A stretch of DNA of 53,470 nucleotides, from positions 1 through 53,470 of the forward strand of contig NZ_JAQGKF010000220.1 in NCBI RefSeq assembly GCF_028290205.1, written 5' to 3'. This document shows positions 1 through 8,258 of this stretch, one piece after another. This DNA comes from Enterovirga sp. Its GTDB lineage: Bacteria; Pseudomonadota; Alphaproteobacteria; Rhizobiales; Beijerinckiaceae. The position numbers and the translations under genes were made by a program. Every line of letters starts with the position of its first letter. Within the stretch, counting starts at the first letter, position 1. The notes under the pieces were generated by a model, which searched no databases, had not been told where the DNA came from, and worked only from the letters and a program-made list of their open reading frames with translations.

Positions 1-507
1 CCACCGGCCGAGCGCGTAGCCCCAGGCCGCCAGGTAGTTCCAGCGCGCCCCGCCGCTCGTCTTCGGGTTCGGCGTGATCACCTGGATCCCGGGCTTGGCG
101 AGATCCTCCCAGTCGGTGATTCCCTTCGGGTTGCCCTTGCGGACCAGGAACACGACCGTGGAGCTGTAAGGCGCGGAATTGTTGGGCAGCCGCGACTGCC
201 AGGTTTCGGGCAGCTTGCCGGCCCGGGCGATGGCGTCGATGTCGGGGGCGAGAGCCAGCGTCACCACATCGGCCGCGAGCCCGTCGATGACGCTGCGGGC
301 CTGGGCGCCCGAGCCGCCGTGCGAGGCCCGGATGGTCAGGGTTTCGCCGCTTTGCGCCTGCCAGCTCTTGGCGAAGGCGGCGTTGATGTCGCGGTACAGC
401 TCCCGGGTCGGATCGTAGGAGACGTTCAGGAGCTGCGCCTGGGCGGCCGCCGGCCACGACGCGGACAGCAGCAGGGCGAGGGCGAGGGCGGAGCGACGGT
501 CGAACAT
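1..507 (-). CDS. sbp: Sulfate ABC transporter substrate-binding protein (5' part; cut by window edge)
   Basis: Periplasmic receptor that delivers sulfate or thiosulfate to a CysTWA-type ABC importer. The visible 169 residues start with a signal peptide ([18 protein letters not shown], then an AAAQAQ cleavage region). They continue with [20 protein letters not shown] and end with [20 protein letters not shown], both hallmark segments of the Sbp/CysP family; the second is part of the sulfate-binding site. Length and C-terminus cannot be judged because the gene runs off the left edge. The ATG at 507 is preceded by AGGAGG-like purine-rich sequence on the minus strand. Permease and ATPase genes would be expected beyond the window. 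Sbp and CysP cannot be separated from this part alone. Confidence 0.9.
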   Translation of the reverse strand, partial: MFDRRSALALALLLSASWPAAAQAQLLNVSYDPTRELYRDINAAFAKSWQAQSGETLTIRASHGGSGAQARSVIDGLAADVVTLALAPDIDAIARAGKLPETWQSRLPNNSAPYSSTVVFLVRKGNPKGITDWEDLAKPGIQVITPNPKTSGGARWNYLAAWGYALGRW

Positions 508-570
508 GGTCGAGCCTCCTGTGGGGGGCGGCGGCTCCGGGACGCCGTCAGCCCGAACCTGTCACGGGCC

Positions 571-1707
571 TCACGCGGCCGGTGGCACATCCTCCCCCGG
601 CGCGCCCGCATGCACCAGGGGCGGCGTGGCGCTCGGGGCCAGAGCGGCAGCCTGCGCGGGATCAGGCCGCCGGCTCCGCGCCACGGGCTCGAGAACCTGC
701 GGCCGCCCCGTGGCGAGCGCCCGCTCGATCGCCGCCACAACCCGCACGTCGAGCCGGCCCTCCTCCCCGTCCGGCTCCGGGTCGCGACCGGCGATCACGC
801 AATCGGAGAAGTAGCCGAGCTCGCCGCCGAACTGGTCCGTCTCCGGAAAACTCTGCTCGCGGGTGTCGCTCCCCTGCGTAACGGCAAGCCGCATCGGCGT
901 GCCGAAACCATAGCCTGGCTCGAGCCGCAGGTTGCCGGCTGTTCCGAGAAGCCTCCAGGCGCCGGCACTCTCCGCCCCGTAGCTGACCGTGAACTGCGCC
1001 AGCCTCTGCCCGGGGAACCGCATGGTGACGCTGACCGTGTCGTCGAATTCAAAGGGCAGGTCCGGATTCATGGCTCCGACGGCCCACAGCTCGGTGGGCT
1101 CGGCCCCGAACAGGTTGCGGGCGGCATTAATCGGATAGGGGCCCATATCGGCCACCGGCCCGGCCCAAAAGCCCTGCTGCGCCCGGTGGTTCGTCGGGGA
1201 GACGTGCTGGCTGAAGCTGGAGCTGAACAGGCGCGGATCGCCGATCGCCCCGGCCCGCACGAGCCGGATGGCTTCCAGCGTGGCCGGCTCGAAATGGAGC
1301 CGGTAGGCGATCATCAGCCGGGCGCCGCTGCCGGTCGCGGCGGCCTCGATGTCGCGGCACTCCTGCTCCGACACGGCCATCGGCTTTTCGAGCAGGAGGT
1401 GGAGCCCTGCCTCGAGCGCCGGCACCGCGAAGTCGCGATGGAGGCCGTTCGGCAGGGCGAGGTAGACGGCGTCGATCTCGGGGCAGGCGAGCATGTCGCC
1501 GTACTCCTTGTAGGACCAGACATGCGGCAGCCGATAGCGCTCGGCCAGGGCCCTGCCCTTCTCGGGATCGCCGGTGACGAGGCCGACGAGCTCGGAATTC
1601 GCCGTTCCGGCCACCGCCGGCAGGAAGGCCGCCTGGGAAATCCAGCCCGCGCCCACCACGGCGAACCGGACGCGCCGGCCCGCCTCGATCCGTTTCGCCG
1701 CCGCCAT
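571..1707 (-). CDS. Gfo/Idh/MocA family NAD(P)-dependent oxidoreductase
   Basis: A 378-residue cytoplasmic oxidoreductase of the glucose-fructose oxidoreductase/inositol dehydrogenase family. The Rossmann dinucleotide site is FAVVGAGWISQA near residue 16. The family-typical LLLEKPMAVS (the EKP lysine) follows, then a C-terminal substrate domain with FDDTVSVTMRFPG. Family members oxidise or reduce sugars, inositols or related polyols; the substrate here cannot be read from sequence. I chose the ATG at 1707 because it lies just before the Rossmann strand and has a GGAG upstream. A longer in-frame reading exists but overlaps the divergent gene at 1843. The last 40 residues are Ala/Pro-rich and probably disordered. 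The gene stands alone between sbp and the divergent GlcG-like gene. Confidence 0.85.
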   Translation of the reverse strand: MAAAKRIEAGRRVRFAVVGAGWISQAAFLPAVAGTANSELVGLVTGDPEKGRALAERYRLPHVWSYKEYGDMLACPEIDAVYLALPNGLHRDFAVPALEAGLHLLLEKPMAVSEQECRDIEAAATGSGARLMIAYRLHFEPATLEAIRLVRAGAIGDPRLFSSSFSQHVSPTNHRAQQGFWAGPVADMGPYPINAARNLFGAEPTELWAVGAMNPDLPFEFDDTVSVTMRFPGQRLAQFTVSYGAESAGAWRLLGTAGNLRLEPGYGFGTPMRLAVTQGSDTREQSFPETDQFGGELGYFSDCVIAGRDPEPDGEEGRLDVRVVAAIERALATGRPQVLEPVARSRRPDPAQAAALAPSATPPLVHAGAPGEDVPPAA

Positions 1708-1842
1708 GCGCAACTCCGGTCCCGTGGCCGGCAACGCGGCACGGGCGGCTTCGTTCGGCGGCCGGCGGCATTGGCGCGGGGCCGATCCGGGTGCTAACCG
1801 GACCGCCATTGCCGCGTCCGCCCGACCGGCCCGGAGAACCGC

Positions 1843-2295
1843 ATGCCCTCCCTCACGCTGTCCCAAGCCTCCCTCGTCGTCGACGCGGCGCTGGCCGAGG
1901 CCCGCCGCATGAAGCTCGCCCCCATGACGGTGGTGGTGCTGGACGCGGGCGGCCACCCCGTGGCGCTGAAGCGCGAGGACGGCTCGGGCATCCTCCGGGT
2001 CGAGATCGCGGGCGGCAAGGCCTGGGGCGCCCTCGGCATCGGGGCCGGAAGCCGGGTTCTGGCCGACCGCGTCGCGTCCGGCGCGGCCGGGGCGGCCTTT
2101 GTGGCGGCCGCCTCGGTGGCGAGTGGCGGGCGCCTGGTTCCGGTGGCCGGCGGGGTGCTGGTGCGGGATGCCGGCGGGCTGGTGATCGGTGCCGTCGGCG
2201 TGTCGGGCGATCTGTCGGACAAGGACGAGCTGTGCGCGCTGGCCGGCATCGCAGCCGCGGGGCTCACGCCCGACACCGGCGCGCCCTCGGCTTAA
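1843..2295 (+). CDS. GlcG/HbpS family (DUF336) heme-binding-like protein
   Basis: A 150-residue single-domain protein of the GlcG/HbpS fold. Visible family segments are LTLSQASLVVDAALAEARR at the N-terminus, MTVVVLDAGGHPVALKREDG, and the glycine-rich PVAGGVLVRDAGGLVIGAVGVSG near residues 100-125. Family members are small octameric proteins, some binding heme or corrinoids and some acting as accessory proteins in glycolate or diol metabolism. There is no signal peptide, so it is predicted cytoplasmic. It is divergent from the Gfo/Idh/MocA gene (135-bp gap), and an AI-2E-type transporter gene follows 97 bp downstream. The physiological role is unknown. Confidence 0.8.
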   Translation: MPSLTLSQASLVVDAALAEARRMKLAPMTVVVLDAGGHPVALKREDGSGILRVEIAGGKAWGALGIGAGSRVLADRVASGAAGAAFVAAASVASGGRLVPVAGGVLVRDAGGLVIGAVGVSGDLSDKDELCALAGIAAAGLTPDTGAPSA

Positions 2296-2392
2296 CCAGC
2301 CCAGAGATCCCGGCCGCGGGAGGGATCGAACCGGCGCAACGGGAGTTGGAGACGGGCTTGCGGCCGAGGGTCGGCGGCATGGTCCAGAGCTG

Positions 2393-4447
2393 ATGCCGGA
2401 TTCCTATTCGTCCCCGCGGCGCGGGCAGGTCGACGCCGCCGCGCCCTCCATCGGGCCCGGCGCGCTGATCACGGGCGCGGTGATCGTCGCCGCGCTCTAT
2501 GTGGGCCGCGAGGTGCTGGTCCCCTTCGTCCTCGCCGTCATCCTGTCCTTCGTGCTGGCCATCCCGGTGCGGCTGCTGCAGGGCTGGGGCCTCGGCCGCG
2601 TCCTCCCGGTCACGGCGGTGGTCCTTCTCGCCTTTCTGGCCATCGGCGGGATCACGGCCCTGCTGGTCGGGCAGGCCGCCGAACTCGCAAACGACCTGCC
2701 GCGCTACCAATCCACCATCCGGGACAAGATCAGCGCGCTGAAAGGCGCGACCGCCGGCAGCGGGCCGCTCGAGCGCCTGGGCGACATGCTGCAGGAGCTC
2801 GCCAAGGACCTCGGCCCGCAGCCCTCCACGGCGCAGCCGCAAACGCCCGGCGCGCCGCCGGCGGCCGCAGAGCCGGCGCCCGTGCCGGTCGAGATCGCCA
2901 AGACCCGGATCAGCCCCCTCGCTGCCATCGCGGCCTTCGTGGCCCCCGTGGTGAAACCGCTCGGCACGGCGGCTCTGGTGATCGTGTTCACCGTGTTCAT
3001 GCTGATGCAGCGCGAGGATCTTCGTAATCGCGCCATTCGGCTCGCCGGCTCGCGCGACCTCCAGCGCACCACGGCCGCCATGGACGAGGCGGCTCACCGG
3101 CTCAGCCGCTACTTCCTGGTCCAGGTGCTGCTGAACGCCGCCTTCGGGGCGGTGGTCGGAATCGGCTTGTGGCTGATCGGGGTGCCGAGTCCGATCCTGT
3201 GGGGCATCCTCTCCTTCGTGTCGCGCTTCGTGCCCTATGTGGGCGTGGCGCTGGCGGCGGGCGGGCCGCTGCTGCTGGCCGCAGCCGTGGATCCGAGCTG
3301 GACCATGCTGCTGATGGCGGCCGGCTTCTTCATCTGCATCGAATTCGGCGTCGGGCAGATCGTCGAGCCGCTGATCTTCGGACGCTCGACCGGTCTGACC
3401 CCGCTGGCGGTCCTGGGATGCGTGACCTTCTGGACCTGGCTCTGGGGCCCGGTCGGGCTGATCATCGCCATGCCGCTGACCGTGTGCCTGGTGGTGCTCG
3501 GCCGGCACGTGGAGCAGCTCGAGTTCCTGGACGTGATGCTGGGGGACCGCCCGCCGCTCACCGTGGCCGAAGTGTTCTACCAGCGCATCCTGGCCGGGGA
3601 TGCCGGGGAGGCGATCGAACAGGCCGAGCTGTTCCTCAAGGAGCACAGCCTGGCGGCCTATTACGACGAGGTCGCCGTGAAGGGGCTCGCCCTTGGCCAG
3701 GTGGATCTGGCCCGAGGCGCCCTGGACGAAGCGGCCCTGGTCCGGATCGAGGAGGCCTCCACCCAGCTCATCGAGGAGCTGGCGGAGCACGAGGCCGACC
3801 CGCCCGCCGGCTCCCCGGAGGGCAAGAAGATCGAGGTCAAGCGCGCCGCCGGCGACGAGGATCTGGACCAGACGCTGGACAGCGCCGACGCCGCAGCCGG
3901 CGAGCTGCCGACCCTGCCGGCCGGCGCGCTCGGCCCGGGCGCCTCGGACCAGCCCGCCGTTCTCTGCGTGGCGGGCCGCAACGGCCTCGACCTCGTCAGC
4001 GCCCGGATGCTGGCCCAGATCCTGGAGAAGCACGGGCTGCCGGCCCGTGTGGAGAGCAGCGATGTCCTGTCCACGACCGGCATCGCCCGGATCGCAACCG
4101 GGTCCGCCCGCATCGTGTGCCTGTCCTACCTCGACACCAGCGTCACGGTTCACGTCCGCTTCGCCGTTCGGCGGCTGCGGCGGCGGCTGCCGGACGCGCT
4201 GGTGGTGATCGGCTCCTGGGGGCTCGGCACCGCGGAGGGCGAGGGCTTGTGCGAGGCGGCGCGCTCGGACCGGTGCGCGAGCCGCCTGACCGATGCGGCC
4301 CGCATCTGCCTCGAAGCGGCCGCGGGCTGGACCGCGACCCCGGCCGGCACCGGACCCTACGGCGATCGGCCAGCGCCGGCCAAGCCGGCGGCCGGTCAGC
4401 CGGCAGGGGCCGGTCAGCCCGCGGCGCGGCCGCTGGTGACGGCCTGA
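2393..4447 (+). CDS. AI-2E (PerM) family transporter with C-terminal B12-binding-like extension
   Basis: A 684-residue inner-membrane protein. Residues about 20-375 form the AI-2E transporter/PerM domain, with hydrophobic helices such as VPFVLAVILSFVLAIPVRLL and AVVGIGLWLIGVPSPILWGI and the signature WGPVGLIIAMPLTVCLVVLG. Standard members are about 350-400 residues long. Here a further 300 residues follow: a helical segment (381-450), an acidic Pro/Ala linker, and a Rossmann-like segment (519-650) beginning VLCVAGRNGLDLVSARMLAQ. That segment resembles the cobalamin-binding-type fold seen in other C-terminally extended members, but I see no cobalamin-ligand DxHxxG motif. The start at 2393 precedes the first hydrophobic stretch; earlier in-frame starts run into the upstream gene. 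The transported substrate is unknown, and the AI-2E name is historical. Confidence 0.85.
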   Translation: MPDSYSSPRRGQVDAAAPSIGPGALITGAVIVAALYVGREVLVPFVLAVILSFVLAIPVRLLQGWGLGRVLPVTAVVLLAFLAIGGITALLVGQAAELANDLPRYQSTIRDKISALKGATAGSGPLERLGDMLQELAKDLGPQPSTAQPQTPGAPPAAAEPAPVPVEIAKTRISPLAAIAAFVAPVVKPLGTAALVIVFTVFMLMQREDLRNRAIRLAGSRDLQRTTAAMDEAAHRLSRYFLVQVLLNAAFGAVVGIGLWLIGVPSPILWGILSFVSRFVPYVGVALAAGGPLLLAAAVDPSWTMLLMAAGFFICIEFGVGQIVEPLIFGRSTGLTPLAVLGCVTFWTWLWGPVGLIIAMPLTVCLVVLGRHVEQLEFLDVMLGDRPPLTVAEVFYQRILAGDAGEAIEQAELFLKEHSLAAYYDEVAVKGLALGQVDLARGALDEAALVRIEEASTQLIEELAEHEADPPAGSPEGKKIEVKRAAGDEDLDQTLDSADAAAGELPTLPAGALGPGASDQPAVLCVAGRNGLDLVSARMLAQILEKHGLPARVESSDVLSTTGIARIATGSARIVCLSYLDTSVTVHVRFAVRRLRRRLPDALVVIGSWGLGTAEGEGLCEAARSDRCASRLTDAARICLEAAAGWTATPAGTGPYGDRPAPAKPAAGQPAGAGQPAARPLVTA

Positions 4448-4647
4448 TCCGGCGCCGCCGCGGTGATCGGTTCCTCGATGGCCCAGAGGAGGCCGGCGGC
4501 CGCAAGCGCCCGGAAGGCCGCCTCCGCCTCCGACATGCCGCCGGCCACCATGGCGTCATAGGCCGCCAGCGGCTCCGCGCCGGCGCAGCGGCCGGCCACG
4601 GCCTCGCGCCAGGTCTCGCTCATCCTCCGCTTGGCCACGCGATCCAT
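4414..4647 (-). CDS. Small hypothetical protein (77 aa)
   Basis: I recognise no family. The predicted product is Ala-rich and helical (SETWREAVAGRCAGAEPLAA, then MSEAEAAFRALAAAGLLWAI). It is soluble, with no signal peptide. An AAGGCGG element about 6 bases before the ATG at 4647 supports translation; an internal ATG at 4623 is possible. It overlaps the 3' end of the transporter gene tail to tail by 34 bases. The gene could be a spurious frame of GC-rich DNA, but the plausible ribosome binding site and codon usage favour a real small gene. Confidence 0.5.
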   Translation of the reverse strand: MDRVAKRRMSETWREAVAGRCAGAEPLAAYDAMVAGGMSEAEAAFRALAAAGLLWAIEEPITAAAPDQAVTSGRAAG

Positions 4648-4722
4648 GGGACTACCGCCTTGCTGCGATCATAATGTCCGGCCAAGGAGCCGGAGCTCGG
4701 ACATACAACGGATCCGCAACAC

Positions 4723-4739
4723 GCTCCGCACGGCGGAGC
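4723..4739 (+). other. 7-bp inverted repeat in the leader of the coiled-coil gene
   Basis: GCTCCGC, the loop ACG, then GCGGAGC form a perfect hairpin 22 bases upstream of the ATG at 4762. Two direct copies of CGGGGTTT follow. It may be an mRNA leader hairpin or a weak terminator-like element. No promoter is obvious nearby. Confidence 0.4.
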
Positions 4740-4761
4740 CGTCCGGGGTTTTCGGGGTTTC

Positions 4762-5289
4762 ATGGCGGTTGATCTGAAGCAGGAATTCACGCGGCCCCTC
4801 GCGCTCATCCTGGCCGCGTTTGCCGCCATGGGCTGGGTGCTGTTCGGGCTCTCGTCCTGGTCGGCCGCCTCGGTCCAGAAGGTGCAACGCCTGCAGATCA
4901 TGGAGGCGACCGAGCGCGGCGAGAAGCTCTCCGCCGACCTCGCCCGCCACATGGCGGCCTCCGCGTCCCTGGCCGAGATCGAGGCCAAGGTCGCGTCCAC
5001 GCGTGACGACCTCACCCGGGCCTCGCAGGCGAAGTCCGACGCGCAGGCGGAACTCACCACCACGCAGCGGAGCCTGGCCGCCCTCCGGCGAGAGCGCGAC
5101 GAGATCGACCGCAACCTGCAGAACCAGAACGCCCGGTTGAACGAGCTGCAGCCCACGGCCGACACGACGGCCGCCGTCCCGGACACCTCGCTGGCACCCG
5201 CGCCGGCCGCCCGCGCGCAGCGGGGCGGCCGGGGGCGCTGGACGCGCCGGGGCCGCGCCTCCTACCCGATCGTCAGCCGCCGACGCTGA
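4762..5289 (+). CDS. Membrane-anchored coiled-coil protein, unknown function
   Basis: The 175-residue product has one N-terminal transmembrane helix (PLALILAAFAAMGWVLFGLS, about residues 11-32). A long charged heptad-type region (about 60-130) with many Glu, Arg, Lys, Asp and Gln residues follows and is predicted to be a coiled coil. The last 45 residues are Pro/Ala-rich and then strongly basic (RGGRGRWTRRGRASYPIVSR). This layout occurs in many small inner-membrane scaffold proteins of Hyphomicrobiales. I cannot assign a named family. It is convergent with the response-regulator gene, whose stop lies only 4 bases away. Confidence 0.7.
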   Translation: MAVDLKQEFTRPLALILAAFAAMGWVLFGLSSWSAASVQKVQRLQIMEATERGEKLSADLARHMAASASLAEIEAKVASTRDDLTRASQAKSDAQAELTTTQRSLAALRRERDEIDRNLQNQNARLNELQPTADTTAAVPDTSLAPAPAARAQRGGRGRWTRRGRASYPIVSRRR

Positions 5290-5293
5290 GCCC

Positions 5294-5953
5294 TCAGGTC
5301 AAGCCGGTGACCCGGCCGGTGGCGCCAATTCGCGAGGCGGCGATCACGGCCTGGGTGCGGCTGTCCACGCCGAGCTTCTGCAGAATGGCCGAGACATGGG
5401 CCTTGATGGTCGCCTCCGAGACGCTGAGCTCGTAGGCGATCTGCTTGTTGAGCAGCCCCTCCGACAGCATCATCAGAACCCGCATCTGCTGCGGCGTCAG
5501 CCGGCCGAGCCGCTGCACGAGGTCCGCCGTCTCCTTGTCCTCGCCGGCCTCCAGATCGACATCGGGCGGCACCCAGATGTCCCCGGACAGGATGGTCCGG
5601 ACCGCGTTGCCGATGCCCTCGAGATCGAGCGATTTCGGCACGAAGCCGGAGGCCCCGAATTCGACGGCACGCCGGATCACGGTCGCGTCCTCGTTCGCCG
5701 ACACGATCACGATCGGGATTTCGGGATACTGGGCCCGCAGGTAGATCAGACCCGAAAACCCCTGCACGCCCGGCATGGTGAGGTCGAGCAGGACCAAGTC
5801 GGCGTCGCGCGACCGCGTCAGCGTCTCTTGGAGAGAGTCGAGGCCGGAACATTCCTCGACGGAGGCTTCCGGCAAAATCTGCTCGATGGCGCGGCGCAGG
5901 GCCTCGCGGAACAGCGGATGATCGTCGGCGAGGATGATCTTGGTACTGTGCAA
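5294..5953 (-). CDS. NarL/FixJ-type response regulator with LuxR DNA-binding domain
   Basis: A 219-residue two-component response regulator. The receiver domain (1-120) has the acidic pair D10/D11, phospho-acceptor D57 (LVLLDLTMPG), S85 and K107 (GFVPKS). A linker follows, then a LuxR-type HTH (about 150-215) with LTPQQMRVLMMLSEGLLNKQ and VSEATIKAHVSAILQKLGVD. It should act as a phosphorylation-dependent transcription factor. No histidine kinase gene is nearby, so it is an orphan regulator here. It has its own 104-bp upstream region containing a perfect inverted repeat at 6030-6041. Targets cannot be inferred from context. Confidence 0.93.
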   Translation of the reverse strand: MHSTKIILADDHPLFREALRRAIEQILPEASVEECSGLDSLQETLTRSRDADLVLLDLTMPGVQGFSGLIYLRAQYPEIPIVIVSANEDATVIRRAVEFGASGFVPKSLDLEGIGNAVRTILSGDIWVPPDVDLEAGEDKETADLVQRLGRLTPQQMRVLMMLSEGLLNKQIAYELSVSEATIKAHVSAILQKLGVDSRTQAVIAASRIGATGRVTGLT

Positions 5954-6029
5954 CGCCGTCTCCGGCCTGGCTCGCCCATGGAGGCCAGCCTTGGCTCTAC
6001 CAGAGCGCGCACAATCCGCGCGAGCCGTA

Positions 6030-6041
6030 TCTTACATAAGA
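6030..6041. promoter_or_regulatory. Inverted repeat upstream of the response regulator gene
   Basis: TCTTACATAAGA is a perfect 5-2-5 inverted repeat (TCTTA/TAAGA) in the 104-bp gap between yjbQ and the response-regulator gene, 77 bases before the start codon at 5953. It could be an operator, possibly autoregulatory, or a promoter element. This rests on symmetry alone. Confidence 0.3.
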
Positions 6042-6057
6042 CACCGTCGCCCGGCGT

Positions 6058-6522
6058 TTACGCACCGGTAAGGTTGACGATGACCTCGCGGCGGTGCGGC
6101 GCGTCGCGGTGTTCGGCCAAGTAGACGCCCTGCCAGGTCCCGAGCGCCGGCCGCCCGCACAGGACCGGGATGGACAGCGAGGCCCCTGTCAGCATGGCCC
6201 GGATATGCGCCGGCATGTCGTCCGGCCCCTCGGCATCATGAACGTACGGCGCGCCGCGCGGCGCCAGCCGGTCGAGCGCGGCCGCGAGGTCGCGGCGCAC
6301 ATCCGGGTCGGCGTTCTCCTGGATCAGGAGCGAGGCGGAGGTGTGCCGGCACAGAAGGGTGAGGAGCCCGTTGGCGATCCCGCTCTCGGCCACGAAGCGG
6401 GCGAGAGGGGCCGTGATGTCGGTGAAGCCCGGTCCGGAGGTCTCGACAGCCAAGCGGCCCAGCACCTGCCGCAAGGCGGACCCCGCGGCCACCGGCTCGA
6501 CCCGCAGCGCGGCCCGGCTCAC
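6058..6522 (-). CDS. yjbQ: YjbQ family (UPF0047) protein
   Basis: A 154-residue protein of the YjbQ/UPF0047 family; some members show weak thiamine-phosphate synthase activity and complement thiE mutants. Signatures are GLLTLLCRHTSASLLIQENA (residues about 52-71), DPDVRRDLAAALDRLAP, and the C-terminal LGTWQGVYLAEHRDAPHRRE with clustered His and Glu residues that probably bind metal. The start is a GTG at 6522 overlapping the TGA of the ligase gene (GTGA), so translation is probably coupled. The product is soluble and cytoplasmic. Its place behind a DNA-repair pair looks like operon convenience rather than a shared pathway. Confidence 0.88.
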   Translation of the reverse strand: MSRAALRVEPVAAGSALRQVLGRLAVETSGPGFTDITAPLARFVAESGIANGLLTLLCRHTSASLLIQENADPDVRRDLAAALDRLAPRGAPYVHDAEGPDDMPAHIRAMLTGASLSIPVLCGRPALGTWQGVYLAEHRDAPHRREVIVNLTGA

Positions 6523-8258
6523 GTCTCGCCTCCGTCGGTGCCCGTCGGGTGCATCTCCGTCTCTCCCTTGCTCAGGATGCGCTCAAGCGTCTCGAGCCGG
6601 TCCGCCTCGCCGGCCGGCTTGTCCCACCGGATGCGGTGAATCCGCGGGAAGCGCATCGCCACCCCGGATTTGTGCCGGCCGGAGCGCTGCAGCCCCTCGA
6701 ACGCGACCTCCAGCACGAGGCCCCTGTCCGGCCCGAACTGCACCTCTCGCACCGGCCCAAACCGCTGGCTGGTATGGTTGCGGACATAGCGGTCGAGCTT
6801 GAGCAGCTCCTGGTCGGTGAAGCCGAAATAAGCCTTGCCCACCGGCACCAGCTCGGGCCCGGCCGGGCCGTCGCGCCAGCAGCCGAAGGTGTAGTCCGAA
6901 TAAAAGGACGAGCGCTTCCCGGAGCCCCGCTGCGCATACATCATCACGGCATCGATCAGATACGGGTCGCGCTTCCACTTCCACCACGGGCCCTTGGGCC
7001 GGCCCGGCAGGTAGGGCGAGTCGGCCCGTTTCAGCATGCAGCCCTCGATCGCGTCCGCATCCGGCCCCGCCCCGGCCGAGGCGGGATCGGCCCGGGCAGC
7101 CGCGAGCTCGTCCCATGTCGCGAAGGGGATCTGCGGCGACAGGTCGATGCGGGGCTCTCCGAGCCCCGTCACGAAGGTGGCGAGCCGGCGCCGGCGCTCG
7201 TCAAAGGGCAACTCGCGCAGATCCTCGCCGTCGAGCGCGAGCAGGTCGTAGACCCGCAGATGGGCCGGGTACTCGACCAGCATCTTGGCCGTGACGGCCT
7301 TCCGGTTCAGCCGCTGCTGCAGCACGTTGAAGCTCTCGACCCGTCCCTCGCGCACAATCAGGAGCTCGCCGTCCAGGGCGCCCTCGAAATCGAGCACCTC
7401 GACCAGGTCCGGAAACGCCGCCGAGACGTCCTCGCCGGTGCGCGAATAGATGCGCCGCACGGGCGTGCCGTCGCCGTCCCGCCCGGCGACCGCTTGCAGC
7501 CGGATGCCGTCCCACTTCCACTCCGCCCGAAAGGCCGCCGGTTCGAGCTTGGCGAAATCCTCGTCGTCGACCGGATGCGCCAGCATGGGCGGCCGGAACG
7601 GGGCCGGGTTCACGTTCTCCGGCCGCTCGCCGCAGCCCTCGACCCAACTGAACAGCGATCGGTAGGGCGGCTCCAGCCCGTGCCAGACATGCTCCACGTC
7701 GTCGGCCGTGATCGGCCGCTCGGCGTCCTGGCAGAGGCTCGCGAGCGCGGTCTTGGCCAGGCGGGCCGACACGCCGATGCGCAGCTCGCCGGTGATCAGC
7801 TTCAGCAGCGCCCAGCGGCCGATCTCGTCAAGCGCATCGAGCCAGTTCGCGACCAGGCCCGGCAGCTCCGCCTTGCCGGCGCTCGCGAGCCCATGGACCA
7901 CCTCGGACAGGGTCGGGCCGTCGGCGGGCGGGTTGTTGTGGCCCGGGCCGGGAGCGCCGTCGGCTTGGCCAGACGGGGCCTCCCCGGGCGGCCGCCACAT
8001 CAGCGCAACCGTTTCGGACAGGTCGCCCACATAGTCGCGCGACAGCCCGAACAGCACCGGGTCGGAGCGCTCCTCCATGAGGCCGCGGATCAGACCGGGC
8101 TTGGCGTGCCGGAAGCTGAGCGCCCCGGTCAGCGCGGCCAAGGCCCAGCCGCGCTCCGGATCGGGCGTGCGCCGGAAGTAATCGGCGATGAGCCGGATCT
8201 TGCCGTTGCGGCGCGGCTCGTAGCCGACCCGGTCGATCAGGTCTGCGAAGCGGTTCAT
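6519..8258 (-). CDS. ATP-dependent DNA ligase (bacterial ligase-associated repair family)
   Basis: A 579-residue ATP-dependent DNA ligase that seals nicks through a lysyl-AMP intermediate. The N-terminal DNA-binding domain spans residues 1-210. The adenylation domain carries motif I, EWKWDGIR, with nucleophile K248. Further nucleotidyltransferase motifs are YSRTGEDVS, EGALDGELLI and EGCMLKRADSPY, then WWKWKRDP. The OB domain ends in GVAMRFPRIHRIRWDK. Length and layout match the TIGR04120-type ligase that bacteria encode next to a metallo-beta-lactamase exonuclease, a DEXH helicase and the PdeM phosphoesterase. Its ATG overlaps the TGA of the exonuclease gene (ATGA). It is probably a repair ligase distinct from the essential NAD-dependent LigA. 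Confidence 0.93.
   Translation of the reverse strand: MNRFADLIDRVGYEPRRNGKIRLIADYFRRTPDPERGWALAALTGALSFRHAKPGLIRGLMEERSDPVLFGLSRDYVGDLSETVALMWRPPGEAPSGQADGAPGPGHNNPPADGPTLSEVVHGLASAGKAELPGLVANWLDALDEIGRWALLKLITGELRIGVSARLAKTALASLCQDAERPITADDVEHVWHGLEPPYRSLFSWVEGCGERPENVNPAPFRPPMLAHPVDDEDFAKLEPAAFRAEWKWDGIRLQAVAGRDGDGTPVRRIYSRTGEDVSAAFPDLVEVLDFEGALDGELLIVREGRVESFNVLQQRLNRKAVTAKMLVEYPAHLRVYDLLALDGEDLRELPFDERRRRLATFVTGLGEPRIDLSPQIPFATWDELAAARADPASAGAGPDADAIEGCMLKRADSPYLPGRPKGPWWKWKRDPYLIDAVMMYAQRGSGKRSSFYSDYTFGCWRDGPAGPELVPVGKAYFGFTDQELLKLDRYVRNHTSQRFGPVREVQFGPDRGLVLEVAFEGLQRSGRHKSGVAMRFPRIHRIRWDKPAGEADRLETLERILSKGETEMHPTGTDGGET

Noticed and set aside
2310-2345. tRNA-like GGTTCGATCCC stretch on the minus strand
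   Set aside because: The bases around it cannot form a T-stem, and no acceptor, D or anticodon arm follows. It might be a remnant, but a chance match is more likely.
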